From the NCBI GenBank assembly GCA_030077755.1, contig JAQJZZ010000019.1, forward strand, positions 1,128,501-1,192,500: a stretch of DNA of 64,000 nt, in the 5' to 3' direction. A program made the position numbers and the translations under genes. The stretch comes from Filosporella fistucella (Eukaryota > Ascomycota > Leotiomycetes > Helotiales). Each line of letters opens with the position of its first letter. Position 1 is the first letter of the stretch. Shown one piece after another: positions 22,576 to 34,832 of the stretch. The notes below the pieces were generated by a model. That model had not been told where the DNA came from, did not search any database, and saw nothing but the letters and a program-made list of their open reading frames with translations.

Positions 22576-23817
22576 ATGAATCGATGGGATCAAAACATCA
22601 CGCTCACGGCAACAAATCATGGCGACCCAAACCTCCTCTGTCTTCCTCCTAAATCTACTGATTACTTCACTTTCTTCGTCACGAATTATTTCATCCATGC
22701 GGCTACTATAGTCACTCGCCCTGGACAAGGTCTATTTGAGACGGCAGTAGAGACCCTAAACGCTCTATTTGTACCTGGAGCAGGAGGTCTTCGTGCAATT
22801 AGATTCCTGATCCTACGTGCGACCATTGACAGGGAGGACTCCCTCCGAACAGCTGCGAAAGCAGGTGCACTATGTATGGTTGTCAAGCGATCTGATATTC
22901 GAGCTGCTTGGCGAGGAGACGGTGGTGTTTGGTTCAACATGAATCGGACCCCGGAATACATTCTGAAAGATCGAGTTGTCCTAGGACAATGTCATTACCC
23001 AGAAGACATCTACACTTTGATTGAAGTCCCATCTCACATGCCTCTCAAAACATACCATCCCCGACTATCCGCATCGTCGTCTCTCGCGTCAAGTCAAGGT
23101 TCTTCTTCGACAAATTCTTCGATTATATCAAGCCGCTCGAAGACGCTTGAAATTCCGCCTGCAACAGATATCCCTAAATTGTTTATCAGTATCTTTCAAA
23201 CAGTCTGGGGAGCAGTAACCCTCTACGATGCTCGTGGAAACCAGATTCAAATCTACGGTTATGGTGCTTTCGGTTTGACAGTAGCTCCATATGTAATCAT
23301 GAGTTTACTCAACCTCATCACCAACTTGCTTAGACCAAGCTATCCGAATCTATATCTCGTTCACAGCCAAGATATGGATGACGCTCGCAGGGACGGTGGA
23401 AAATTCTCAGGAATGGTCGCTACCATCGACACCTCGCGCCTATCACTCACAGAACCCATCAGCCTCGACAACGAAAATGAAGAGAACAGAACACTACTTC
23501 TGGTGATAATCGGCTATGTTAGCGTAGCCCTCATTCCCATCATCATTGTCTGGGCTTCTACAGGCTTCCGAGAAGGCAGTGACCTAGAAGTCCAGCGAGC
23601 TTGGATTCTAGCTTGGCTGGTCGTTGGCTCGGTGTCATCTGTATGGGTAGTGCTCTTTGCAGACACAGTCGTGACGAGAAGTACGATGGAAGGAGATATG
23701 CCTAGCCCGCGACAGGCGCTCTTTTTCTCGATGCCGTTGTGGATCCCTGCTATTGGGGGTATGGTGGTCGTGGGACGGATGTTGAGAGATTTTGGGATAT
23801 GTTCGCGACTTGATTGA
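22576..23817 (+). CDS. Multi-pass membrane protein of unknown function
   Basis: One exon, 413 aa, starting at a clean ATG. The N-terminal ~150 residues carry a hydrophobic stretch (FFVTNYFIHAATIV) and a conserved-looking soluble part with a WFNMNR motif. A Ser-rich loop follows at about 165-195. At least four strong hydrophobic segments lie in the second half: around GAFGLTVAPYVIMSLLNLI, LLLVIIGYVSVALIPIIIVW, ILAWLVVGSVSSVWVVLF and ALFFSMPLWIPAIGGMVVV. The layout resembles a group of fungal membrane proteins of unknown function. I recognise no transporter or enzyme signature. It follows the hydrolase in the same direction, 692 bp on. Confidence 0.75.
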   Translation: MNRWDQNITLTATNHGDPNLLCLPPKSTDYFTFFVTNYFIHAATIVTRPGQGLFETAVETLNALFVPGAGGLRAIRFLILRATIDREDSLRTAAKAGALCMVVKRSDIRAAWRGDGGVWFNMNRTPEYILKDRVVLGQCHYPEDIYTLIEVPSHMPLKTYHPRLSASSSLASSQGSSSTNSSIISSRSKTLEIPPATDIPKLFISIFQTVWGAVTLYDARGNQIQIYGYGAFGLTVAPYVIMSLLNLITNLLRPSYPNLYLVHSQDMDDARRDGGKFSGMVATIDTSRLSLTEPISLDNENEENRTLLLVIIGYVSVALIPIIIVWASTGFREGSDLEVQRAWILAWLVVGSVSSVWVVLFADTVVTRSTMEGDMPSPRQALFFSMPLWIPAIGGMVVVGRMLRDFGICSRLD

Positions 23818-25624
23818 TTTTGTTTAATTTTCTCGTATCTCCTGTATCTGGTAGTAGGAATGCTGTTTGTGGTTTAATATACTATATTCCTGGGGACTGT
23901 GCGGAGTTGATATTGATATATATGGGTCAAATCTAAGAGAACAGAATAGGACAAGTGACCAAAATCGAAATTAGAAGCAAATCTAGGTACCCCAAACTTA
24001 CGAGGCGAGGACAATTTTTCACTAAGCAGTACCTAAGAGCTCACGTTAACAGGAGACTGCTAGTTTGTACTTGTACCTGCTACCAAGCGACCTGAATACT
24101 TGTAACGTCCTATAGACGGGCTCCGCTTCAGCATTTTGTTTTTGTAACATTCCCACAGATCCCAATGTCCAAATTCCACGCATCACAATGTGAAAACCAA
24201 TGCTAAATATGATGTCTGCCAAGTACCAAACGAAGATAAAACATCTCACAGGAATTAAGTATCCATATTTTACCTGACCTTGCGCCCCATCGGTGACGAG
24301 ATAGCATAAGAAGACTTGAACGAACATCAACCTTGGAAGAGCTAGTCATGGGAAGGAGAAGGGCATTAGTGTTTATAAGTTTATATCACCTCTACCTATG
24401 AAGTAATAACAACTCGATAGTAAAGGTACAGTGAATCGAGGGTGGCATCTATGAACACAGCGGCTGTTTTCTCTTTGAGAAATCAATGGCTCTTTAGCTG
24501 CTGCTGGTTTTCGCGCCACCGCTCTGCTTTGCTATAAAGATCAATATTGCACCTCATCTAAGCATCAACTATATTAGGGACTAGTCAGAATATCGCCCCC
24601 TTTCCCTGAGATTATAGCAATTTGTTGGTTATCCATACCTCTTTGTGGTTTAATTATATCTTGTCATTTTAAGTTAACGAATACTATTAAATTTAAAAAT
24701 GTTTGGAATTGAATCGTTTATTATTGGATAAATCCTACCCGTACAAGATACCAATCACGCATTTTCCGAACAACTAGAGAGTCATTGATTCGTATCCCAA
24801 TTCTCAGCTCCAAGTATCCTCACCCCACCCTCTCTAGTCATACCCCCAAATAAATACCCTCCCATCGCCACCAGCCATGCTTTCCATAGTGTGGTGTTCT
24901 TTGAATCCCACTTCCCTAGAAATAGGGAAGCTCGGGTTCAACACGGCCGGCTGATGTATCTGTAAAAATCCTAGGATATTCATGTCGTTCCCATTTCGAG
25001 GGGGGAGGCGGAGTTTTTGCTCTTTTGGATTGAGGGTTTTTTGTTGTTTTCTGTATGTAGATATTTTTTGGGCCCGTTTTGTTCACGGGCCTGTAGGAGG
25101 GGGATAGGGGTGTGGAATTTCATTCACTCCAGGCTTTTTCTGGGAGAACCTTTTCTCGCTCGATTCGAGGAGCCTTGTAATGTCGGTTTGTACCATGGAG
25201 AAGTGAGATGATGGGTGGGGTGTAGGATATGAAAGGAATGAGGTGATTGACCTGTTGACCTGTTTTATGTCTTATATGAGAGATGGAGGATATTGGAAAT
25301 GAGACTGCTTCAGGTTGGGAAGGGGATATCTTGATGCTGACACTTCGCAACCAAAAGATATCTGGCATAAACACAAGAGTAATTAAATGTTATTTTACAG
25401 AGAAGCACGAACAGAAATTCTGGAGTCATTGAGGCAATCAATTTCTAGCTTTATGCTTTTACTTTTGCTCTTGCTCTTACCAATCCACCAATTATTCATA
25501 CATCTACCCATTTCCCTTACCAGAAAATCTCGCACCACCCAAGCCAAGCCCTAAACTCCATTTCCTGTCTGAAAGAGCAACCAGCTGACGTTCCCAAGTA
25601 TACTTTTACATTCCGAATCTCTAT
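23818..25624. other. AT-rich convergent intergenic region
   Basis: About 1.8 kb between convergent genes, with an A/T-rich core at about 24350-24720. No frame is convincing. 25410-25600 holds TTTTACTTTTGCTCTTGC-like pyrimidine runs on the plus strand, in the IES1 3' flank. Confidence 0.4.
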
Positions 25625-27772
25625 CTAATCAACATCCATCCCGTCACTGTTCTCGTCTTCTGTGTCGTCTTCGCCGCGAAGACCAAGTAATGCCTTATCG
25701 ACATCATCGAGATCCTCATCGGCATCGTCGCTCTCCAAACCAGTGACTTCCTCTTGGTATTCGTATGCTCTACTAGCATGGCCATTCGTGCGTTGTTTCT
25801 TGGTGCTAGGAGGCTGTTGCTCATCTTCAGTCTCATCGTTGTCCCTAGTTCCATCGCCATTTGCGTTCTCAGGCTTGTCTTGCGCGACACGATTAGTACC
25901 CATAATACCGAGATTGAGATCCTTCTGACTATCCCAACGGTCAAGTCTCCTGCCCATCCGACGCATTGCAGCTGCATAAGCAGCCATTTCCTCCCCGAAA
26001 TCATCTTCTTCAGTTTCTAACTGGACTAGACCCACAAATCCACGTTCGCGGAATTGTAATGGATCTCTGAGCAACAAGCTCTCGTCCTCACTATCCTCGA
26101 ATGGATCGGCAACTTGCTTGATTCTCTGGAACGCACGCCAGAAAGCTCCATCTTGCTTACGTTGCTTCTTCGCATGGTGATGCTTCTTCCTCAATCCTCG
26201 GCTCAAAATATAATCGACACGTTGATTTCTATTCCTCTCAACCGCGATTTGATGTGCAGTCAATGGTCGGGAACGTCGCATAACGGCGGGTTCCCCTATG
26301 ATACCCATGTGAGCAACAGGCGAAGAACCTTCGACTGTTGTGTGCTTGAGGGAACCTCTACCTTTACCCGTATTGAGAACGCTTTGAATACGCATACCTC
26401 CCAATGCACGAGGTGGAGGTGTCGATCGTGTGCTATCGAGATCGGACTCGTATTTTGGGCGAATCCGACTAATGCTGCTACCCGCAACATCAATTGGTCG
26501 AATCCGACCCAAAAGGGCTGCCGGAGTTCCATCATCTGGTGGCAGATGAAGCTTTGGCTTGGGTCCTCTCTTCGGAGGGCCATGCTCTGCCTGGAATGCA
26601 GCTTGATCTGCCTCAATAATCCTCTTCCTTTCTCTCATCTTAGCATATCCGTATTCGGTCTCTTCTTGGGTATCGACATTTTCCAGTTCTCGCTCCTCTT
26701 GAGTCAGGTACTGGAAACGGGGAACTCCTTGATTCCTGACTTGAGTACCATAATCAATTCCAGGGCCGAAAGGATTTTCATCTGCTCCCTCTTCCGTGAA
26801 ATCTGATTCCAGATAGAACCACATCAACCATAAGAAGGCAGTTGCTCGAGACTCGCTAGACAAATCCTCTCCCATAAGCAAGTCATAGAAGTCCCTGCCT
26901 TTGGGAAAGTGTAGTTCGGTAACCTTTGGTGCATATTGTGCCAAGATAAATATCAAGTTGACTGGATTCGTTCGAGGAACATCCCTATACTTGACCTTTT
27001 CAAGGGTACTTGGCTCTGGTCTATCCTCTGAAGCACCCTTCAGTATCGACTTCAGCCGGGGGGCATCTTGTAGCTGCTTGTAGGAATTCGGATCTTGATG
27101 AGCTTGAAGCGATGGAATTGCATGGTAGGTTCGGAGTTGTGCTCGCATTTCTGGGAAAACTATGACTTGTCAGCATGCAGTCAAAATGCCAGAAGGTATA
27201 CACTCACAATTCAAAGTAGTGTTCATGCGGCCCATATTGACCAGCAAGCAGACCATGGCCATATTCTTCGCAGGTTCATGTTCAGTCAACAGCTTATCCC
27301 GCAGAATCTTGCTCGTCTTGCTACTCCTGGCCATGGTATCGATATACAGATCCGCAAAGCTTTGCAGCGGTCGGTCCGCTGCATAGCTATTCGTAAATAC
27401 CTTCTGATCATTCTCGAAAACCGACTTGAGGAAATCGTGCTGAATATCTCTCCGCCACAGGGGTTCTCCATCATCCTTCTTCAAATGCTTGACCTTATTG
27501 CCAGTATAGAATGATGAATTGGCGCCCCCTGCGGCGGCAGGCTCCTTGCGCTTTCTCGCTGTGCTGGTAGCAGCCTTCAACGGTGCGCCGACTGGGCCAG
27601 GAGTTCTAACCTCATCATCTTCCGTCATCTCGTTCTGTCTGGCCGGACTGCGCGAATCGTTCTTGGAGAGGATATTCTGAAGTGAAGTTCTTGGATCGGC
27701 GCGAGTGGGCGACTGAGTTTCGTCCAGCTCTGAGTTTGCGATGGTCGAGCCGGGTGATGCGTGATCTGCCAT
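25625..27772 (-). CDS. IES1: INO80 chromatin-remodelling complex subunit Ies1
   Basis: Two exons, 27772-27208 and 27159-25625, with a 48-nt intron, give 699 aa. The N-terminal ~110 residues are disordered and rich in Ser, Thr and Pro. The conserved part starts with KVKHLKKDDGEPLWRRDIQ and DFLKSVFENDQKVFTN, followed by a helical region around FYDLLMGEDLSSESRATAFL; this is the pattern I know from fungal Ies1 proteins, non-catalytic subunits of the INO80 nucleosome remodeller. The C-terminus is highly acidic with many DDED runs. The protein is nuclear by inference, with KKQRTNGH-type basic patches. Naming rests on family pattern, not on an enzymatic motif. Confidence 0.85.
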
Positions 27773-30063
27773 CTTTCTTCACTAAAGGTATCTCCCGTCT
27801 GCGATTTCCCTTCCCAGCCTTGTTCCAAACGGAGGCGGGCTCAAGCAGAAGCAAGTCGCACGACGCCTCAGGTTTAAATTGGAAAGCAAAGCGAAATCAG
27901 GTGATTGTAGTATATTGATTGCCTTTCGATTGGATGCGCGAGAGTTGCTGTTTGTGGATTGGATTGGAGTAGTGTGTGGATGAGTGATGGTCGAGTGTCT
28001 TGGTGGTGGTGGTGGTTGGAGTGGTAGGTGGTGATTGGAGTAGGATTAGTTGGGCTTGTCTTTGCGGCTTGACGTTGCGATGGAGCTCAACACGATCACG
28101 ATGCGTTTTGGTGCTGTCTGTAGGTAGGTTGGTAGGCAGGTAGGGGTAGGATACTGTCAGTCAATACAGCATACTAGTAGTACAGTAGAGTACGGAGTGC
28201 ACGTTGCGACAGGTGCGTAATTATTCCTACTGGTTGGGTACTGGACTGGGCCATTCACGTTGGCGTTCGCGTTCGCGTCCACATCGACTTCTTCGTTTCC
28301 CTCCCGTGTTCGTGGTCGTGCTTCCAGGTTGTGGTTCAGGTTTTCCAATGGTAATGGTAGTGGGACTGTAGGTAGATAGGGTACCTCCGTAGGTGGTGGT
28401 GTCCAAGTTCTCAGGCCGATCCGTTCGCTGTGCATCCAATCCCTGCCTGGAATTGTCAATTTAAGGTTAACACTGGATATTTATAGCGCGGCTCATCTTG
28501 CCCTACTCCGTCAGTAAAGCGTTCCACTCCACTTCCATTTTCCATCTGCTTTCCATTACCTACCTTACCTTACCTTTACCTGCCTACTTTACCTGAGCTG
28601 ACCTACCTACCTACCTTACCTTACCTTTACCTACCTACCTTACTGCCCCTCTTCTCTCCCACCTGCATTTCCTACTGCAACATTACATCTATCCTCCACT
28701 CATCCTCTCGCTATCCTGCCCTACCACTACCCTCCTTCGACGCTATTCACACCGACAACTCTTGTTTATTAATACTCTCCATTCATAGTCCAGTATCTCT
28801 TCTGTTTCCCCCTCATCCCCGCTCGTCCAATATTCCTCTTATTCATGCACGACGATCATAGTCTTGGCTCTGTAGATGGAGGGGAGAGGACGGGAGGTGC
28901 AGCAGAGGGACAGGAGAATAGAAATCTCGGTACACTTCATCTCAACGTTGGTCCACTCAGCGGCTTCCCCGTTTCAGCCATTCTTTTTGAGATTGAGTTC
29001 ACAGGGTGATGATGTGCTGTTTTCGAGCCATGCTAGCATCTGATATGCCAAACATCCCCGATCACAGCAGCATACCCTAACAAATTTGAAGTGTGTGGCG
29101 CCATCCTCCAATCCTTCAGCCTTACCCAACTGGTTCTCTGGTATCCCTGTCGCCGAGGAGCCGTCCCTAAACACTTGCTTCTAAACTTCCACTCCAGTCT
29201 TTTCCTTCTACGGTGATTCCATCCGAATCACTTAACTTACTTGCCGTCATTCCCCTGTCTTTGCCGTCTGGAGAGGGGAGGGAGGGGTATGAGAACTACG
29301 TCCGTAGGTATACAAGGATTTGCATCTTTTTTGGGATGGGCGGGCTATTCCCATCATCCCATGGTCCTGGATGCCTTCTCCCTATCCTATGATCTTTCAC
29401 TTATCAAAGCATGTCAATCACGCACGGCACGTCCATGCACCAGACCCTTTGTCCCCGCCATTAATTCCGTCCAGCGGAATTCAAGAACGGAGCTCGGGGT
29501 TGGGTCATGAATAGTTGTAGTATGTATGGGTGTATTGGAAATGGGTCTTTGGACCCTTCCAGAACTAGAGAGCTTTATAATAATACATGGGGTATGAGCG
29601 AAAACATGATCAGTGGCTGTTATACGAAGCCCAGGAACCGTAAGCCAGCTCAGCAGCTGAAGAGTAAGGACAAAGAAAATTAAAACCATGACCGAGTAGA
29701 AAAAGAATTCTATGTTGAAATCCCCCGAATGCTTATGTTCTGAGTAAATCTCGCATGCAACCTGTACCCAATCCCGCTATCCCGTTGAAACCAAAGCATA
29801 GTTTTAAAAATGGTAACGTTGTGAGTAAGTAATCCTGACTCCTCCAGCTCTGTGCAACAGAAACCGAAATCCCACCCTATTCTAACCCCACCAGAAAAAA
29901 TGATACTCGAATAGAAGTGAGCAGCGTACGAAATTGTGTCTCGTGAAATCGTTAATATATAGAAATGAAAGCTCTGGAGTGGACTTGAGAAACGTCAGTA
30001 ATGGATTCGTGGGTATTTTCGCATATCGGCCTCTCATCGAGATCCGAAAAGGGCATTTAACAA
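27773..30063. other. Long intergenic region between IES1 promoter and bZIP 3' end
   Basis: About 2.3 kb. It holds GGTGGT-rich sequence at about 27990-28040, a dense TACCT/TACC repeat at 28557-28642, and then about 200 bp of CT-rich plus-strand sequence ending at a 54-codon ATG frame (28845-29009). That layout resembles the promoter and leader of a plus-strand transcript, but no known protein follows. Other frames are unconvincing. Confidence 0.5.
28557..28642. repeat. TACC/TACCT microsatellite-like repeat
   Basis: The plus strand reads repeated TACC and TTACC units (for example CTACCTACCTACCTTACC) over about 85 bp with few interruptions. Confidence 0.85.
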
Positions 30064-30618
30064 TCAGCGAGAGCTACCTCCATGACCGCTTCCACCGCTG
30101 CCATAATCGTAATAAGCTCGATCCGCGTCTTCGTAGTATGTCGAGTCTCCTTCGTAATATGCGTCTCTGTCATCGTAGACGGGGTCTTGTGAATCGTAAT
30201 GACTTTGGTGCCCGTGGGAACCTCGCCGTGATTCTTCCTCCCTCGCTTTCCCCTTGGAAACGACGTGCCTCATGGAAATTGATCCCCAAGGCAGCCCCGA
30301 AACCTCTTCGTCTGGCCCCATTTCACTGGGATCTGGGACGTGGTAGGAATGTCCAGCATGCGCGCGGTTTTCAGCGTCTCGCTCTTGTCGTTCCTTGGCT
30401 TCTTTGGCCTTGTCTCCTAGTTGAGGTTAGAGAATTCCCACCACACTTGTACAGGTCAACTTACTGAACTTTCGCTGTGCGATTCTATTTTGAACGCGTC
30501 TTCTCTCCTCAGGATCTGTAATCTCTGACCAATCGTCCTTCTTGGATTTGGACTTTGAAGACGAGGCGTGTTTGTTCTTTGACGAGGAAGAATGGTGAGA
30601 GCGGTTGGAGGAGGACAT
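30064..30618 (-). CDS. Small bZIP transcription factor
   Basis: Two exons, 30618-30465 and 30416-30064, joined across a 47-nt intron, give 168 aa. The first 30 residues are Ser/Lys-rich. The basic region follows at about 33-56: DPEERRRVQNRIAQRKFRDK, where the intron falls inside the final Arg codon. This is the fungal AP-1-like/bZIP DNA-contact signature N-x-x-A-x-R. The zipper is weak: KAKEAKERQERDAENR lacks leucines at the heptad positions, so dimerisation would differ from classical bZIPs. The tail is rich in Asp, Tyr and Gly. The protein should be nuclear. The start is the first ATG in frame. A 3.5 kb non-coding stretch lies upstream. Confidence 0.87.
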
Positions 30619-33600
30619 TTCGGTTTCAGTGGAAGAAGCAGAGTCGTCCTTGACAATTGGATTCTGATCAGGATCGATAATTGCAATTCGGGGGATATCT
30701 CGTCTAGACTGTTCTGAAGTTGATTGTTCAGCGGGTGATTCGTTTTCATAGGTCTGAGGGTCCCTTTGGCTATTAGCTGGGAGAACTTGCGAAGCTGGAT
30801 GTAATAAGTACTAACATCTACCTTAAGATAGGAAACACCGAATTGACTTTTTCATTCAATTGCAAAGGAGTGTGGGAAGCAATTAGGGAGCCGTGAGACC
30901 ATTCGCAGAAAGAGGAGCAAGTGTTGGTTGAAGTAGCACTAACTCAACTGTGAAAGGATGAAGAAGATGTACAGTGACTAAGGTAATATGCCTCTATTGA
31001 TAGATAGTATTCATGAAGACTGAGGTCTATATGAAAGGAAGTAACAGTGACCATAGATGGGAAGTGTAGTTGCTGAACATTGAAAATAGAAGGAACAGAT
31101 GAAGGAGAGCTGGCCGGATATATAGACCATTGGGCAGGTTGGAGTGGGACCGAGGAAGAAAGAAGATTGGAATACTAGCAGCACAAGCACTGCCTCCAAA
31201 AGAAGTTTAGATTAGGTATATGACAGCCGCGAAGAACGTGACGCAAATGCAGACGTCCATGGTCGGAGTGAAGCCAGTTTGACTCGTCCTGGAACCTCAC
31301 CCTACCCACCCTCAGGCAGGCAGCCTCGCCCAAAGCAAACGACAAGCACTTGGTGATTGGCGTAGGCAGACATGTGACCTCAGTGGATTATGTGGTTGTG
31401 TGCTTGAGGCTTGACTGATTGAGGATGGAATACGGTTGGAATCCGAGAATCCCTGATAGTGAAGAAACCGGGGCCTGACCAGGGAGAGGGGATGGGAAAG
31501 GCTTGTTCAGGGTCGAGGAAAAGGTAATTAAGAAGGAATCGAAAAGCTGAACCATTTTTAGGTTGGCAGCGGCGGTACGCGAGGGCCAAGGGGGAAAGAA
31601 TACCTTAGCCAAAGGAGAGGGAAGAGTGAGTAGGGGGGGGTGGAGGGGAGGAGATGAGAAGAAATTCCTTCGTACTAAAGCCAATGAGGTATAATGAACC
31701 AACTCGGTCATATATCTCCCAGACCTAGTATGTATGGAGTAGGTACCTTTAAGTCCCTAAGGAATCTTGACATCAATACGCGGGTTCAGAGACAAATGGA
31801 GAGAATTACTGCAGTAGTAGGCGAGGAAAAACAGTTTGAGCACCCACCACGCAATTGAACAGGGAGTAGAATTGGTAGCGGTAACGGTAGCGGAAGGAAG
31901 AATTTGATTTCATACTTCCGCTATCTACCTCCGAGTAGGTATTATCCAAGACATGGTACAGGTAGGTAAGGTAAGGTGAGGTGAGGTAAGGTAAAATTCC
32001 ACAGACAATGAGAGGTGGGTGGCTTGGCTTGGTGGTACTAGTAAGTTGCTGCTCATATCACTCGTTCACTAACTCATTGACTGACAAAGCAAGCCAGGGT
32101 CAAGTCAGAGGGCTGATAATCCCGTTGTGTTCTCGAACTCCGGGACCTGCATATCACAGCGTGCAACCACCAGGATCTAACGAGGGCTTCGGACAGAAGA
32201 CGGTTCCGATTTCAGGCATCACTCTATTCTACCAATCTGATGCACCTCAAAGCAGGGCTCAGATACCGCTTAGTCCTAGTCGGCAACCGTACCACCTACT
32301 TTATTCCCGCTCTGTAAGGCCACCACCACCATTGTGCAGCACGATGAGTCTTCACATCGACTTTGGAAAATTGGAGTGCGTGTGTCATATGCCTGGATGA
32401 CGCATACTTGCACTTGTACAAGAGCGGTTTGAAGCCAAGTGCGCCTTTTGCATGTCAAGGCTTAAGATAGAGAAAGTCAGGCTAAGATGTCATGGCTGCG
32501 ACAATTCCAATGCGATGGAAGAGAAGGATAAGGATAGGTAAAAGTTACGAAATAGCGAATAGGATACCTACCTCGGTCAGATATACATATCCAGACCTAT
32601 ACTAGTAGCTAATGTCCAATTCAAACCTGAAGCGGTAAACCTACCTAGGCCCGAGGCCAAAGACCCGGATTTCTTGCAGCCATTTCACCCCACTCTGTCT
32701 CTTCCATCTACAGTTCCTAGTATCGTCTGAAATTAACGTTTTCTAACTTGCTCTCCTCCCAGACCTTGTGAGAAGTTTGGGTGACGCTACTCGTATAATC
32801 TCTTGCCTTGGTTTCCTGTTTGATATCCCCCACTGAACTAGGTGGTTATTTCAGCCACCAGCCACCACCAGAAACATTAATTTGACCACCCACAACCACC
32901 TACTTGCCAGGTATCTCGCACTCACTCTCATCACTATCGCTGCCACTGCCACTACCACTACCACCTCATATCCTGCCTGATGGTCTGACTGAGGTGTCGC
33001 GTCCCATTGCGACTTCTCATTCAACCTACAAATGTAGACAGGGTCAAATCTGCCTCTGGTTCTGCCTCTGCCTGCTACTATCAGGTATAGCCACGACCAC
33101 GAGCTGAACCAGGAACTGCTCGTGCATAAAGTAATCGTGGGCCATCTATCCTCCGACTATTTCCTTTTCTCTCCCAAAGCCACTGGGCGTCATCGACAAT
33201 TTCTCATTTCCTCAAACTGCTCACTTTGTTACCGGTGCCTTCATGGATATGTGGACAGATAACGAGAAGCACCAGCAAGGTTCCCGGTATGATTCACACC
33301 TCAGGTCACATACATACACGAGAGCGGCTATTCCGGGGAAACCATGGCAGACAAGGCCAAATTGACTCTTCCGATTCCGTTCTAAACGTAGAGGAGTGGG
33401 ACGAGATCTCGTGGCTTTCAGGGTCTTTTTGGTGAAATAAAATTAATGCACTGTGACGATGGCTGAATAATAAGCTCAAAGTTGTGAGTCTTTGAGGAGA
33501 ACTCGCTAAGCTCCAAAGAGCAATTGACAACCTCCCATCCCACCCAATTCCAATTGCGCAGCAGATGCAACGGGAATAAGACAAAAATCTTCAGAGAGAA

Positions 33601-34109
33601 AAGGTCTTATGCGCAGCAATTGAGGCAATCGGTATCAATTGGTATTTCAATGTTACCATCATCTTACCAAACGAGAAGGATTCAAACGAGGCTATGATGA
33701 GGCATTTCGGCTGTCGACGGCGACTTTGTCCATCAGATTGTCAGGACATTGGCATCTGACTTTTATATCACCAACGCCAATCTCTGCTACGGGACGAAAC
33801 GGATTTTCCAAGCCTCATTGGCCAATCAAAAGTTTCAATATTGGTTCACATGGCGCACATCAAATGCAGACGGCGCCCGTTGAACCAGGCGGAGCACATG
33901 TGGCACGGGTCTGTAGCCTTGTCTTCGAAGTCTTCTCGAAGATTACTGGAAGTATGGAGTAAACCTTCAGGATATACGGATGTCTAATTTGCCACCCTGG
34001 TCATATTCTACCCAAGTGAGCAAAGCCACAGTCTAAATCATCCACCCTGCAAGCCGCCAGCTGCATAGCCCCAAATATCTTACAGTAACGACACTTGTAC
34101 ATGAGCATT
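30619..34109. other. 3.5 kb upstream region of the bZIP gene
   Basis: No supportable gene on either strand. The stretch holds a GGTAAGGT/GGTGAGGT repeat at 31960-31994, CCACTACCACTACCACC-like runs at about 32940-32970, a run of eight G at about 31624, and many short ATG frames. Since the next gene on the right (mS41) is also on the minus strand and ends at 34110, most of this sequence is likely to belong to the bZIP promoter or a long leader. Confidence 0.5.
31960..31994. repeat. GGTAAGGT short repeat
   Basis: Tandem imperfect GGTAGGTAAGGTAAGGTGAG units in the bZIP upstream region; this is the opposite-strand form of the TACCT repeat at 28557-28642. Confidence 0.8.
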
Positions 34110-34832
34110 CTACCTCGCAGACCTCTCCTCTGCTCTGCGCTTTGCTCGCACCTCTGCTTGGCGTCTCTCTCCTCCATCAATCTTGTGCCCCCTTCTGTGC
34201 TCCCAAAGACCCTCTTTCACCTCAATCTTCGCAACCCTTTTCCCAACTTGCTGAACATATGGACCCACTATCGTGCTCCCTCTCTTGATTTTGAATGGTG
34301 CCGCAGGCGCAAGTTTGTCAGATGGAATCTCAGGGCCTTCTACTTTAGTAGGCACATTGAACACCTTCTTCTGCCCAGGTTTGAGACCTCCTGGCTGCTG
34401 AGTGGTATCAAGTCCAGGATTCTCTACAATTTGAAGTGTCGCAACTCCATTCTGAACAAATTTAAGATTTCCGCCAGGTCCAAATTGCCCTTGCCTAAAT
34501 CTCTCCCTCCATTGTAATAGATAGCGTCGGCTCCGTGGAGGTTCTATACCAAGCTCCTTGAGCTGCTCGGACTTCAGAGAGAAAAGGGCTTTCCATGAAG
34601 GGATTTTGGAGGCGTGTTGGCTAAGGTTGCGGCCAATGAGGGTAAGAAAAGTTTGGACGTCTGGAACGAATGGAGTTGGACGCGGTATGACGCTTCGATT
34701 TGTCTGATCATTGATTGAACTTCTCGGAAGTGTTGGCTGGTGGAGCCATCTTGCGTGTGCAGCTCCCGGAGCTTGGATAAAGGGTAAAAGGAACGAAGGT
34801 ATCGGTCGCAGATGCGAAGGTTTGACAATCAT
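34110..34832 (-). CDS. FYV4: Mitochondrial small ribosomal subunit protein mS41
   Basis: One exon, 240 aa. The N-terminus is basic and Arg/Ser/Pro-rich with few acidic residues, as expected of a mitochondrial presequence. The IGR domain lies at about residues 57-115: VPDVQTFLTLIGRNLSQHA, then a KAL-F segment, then LGIEPPRSRRYLLQWRERF. This domain defines mS41 (yeast Fyv4), a component of the mitochondrial 37S ribosomal subunit. The C-terminus is strongly basic and may contact rRNA. Its start codon is 416 bp from that of the IRC20-like gene in the opposite direction, so the two likely share a promoter region. Confidence 0.87.
   Translation of the reverse strand: MIVKPSHLRPIPSFLLPFIQAPGAAHARWLHQPTLPRSSINDQTNRSVIPRPTPFVPDVQTFLTLIGRNLSQHASKIPSWKALFSLKSEQLKELGIEPPRSRRYLLQWRERFRQGQFGPGGNLKFVQNGVATLQIVENPGLDTTQQPGGLKPGQKKVFNVPTKVEGPEIPSDKLAPAAPFKIKRGSTIVGPYVQQVGKRVAKIEVKEGLWEHRRGHKIDGGERRQAEVRAKRRAEERSAR

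Noticed and set aside
33639..33962. 107-codon plus-strand frame in the bZIP upstream region
   Set aside because: It starts with TTG and matches nothing.
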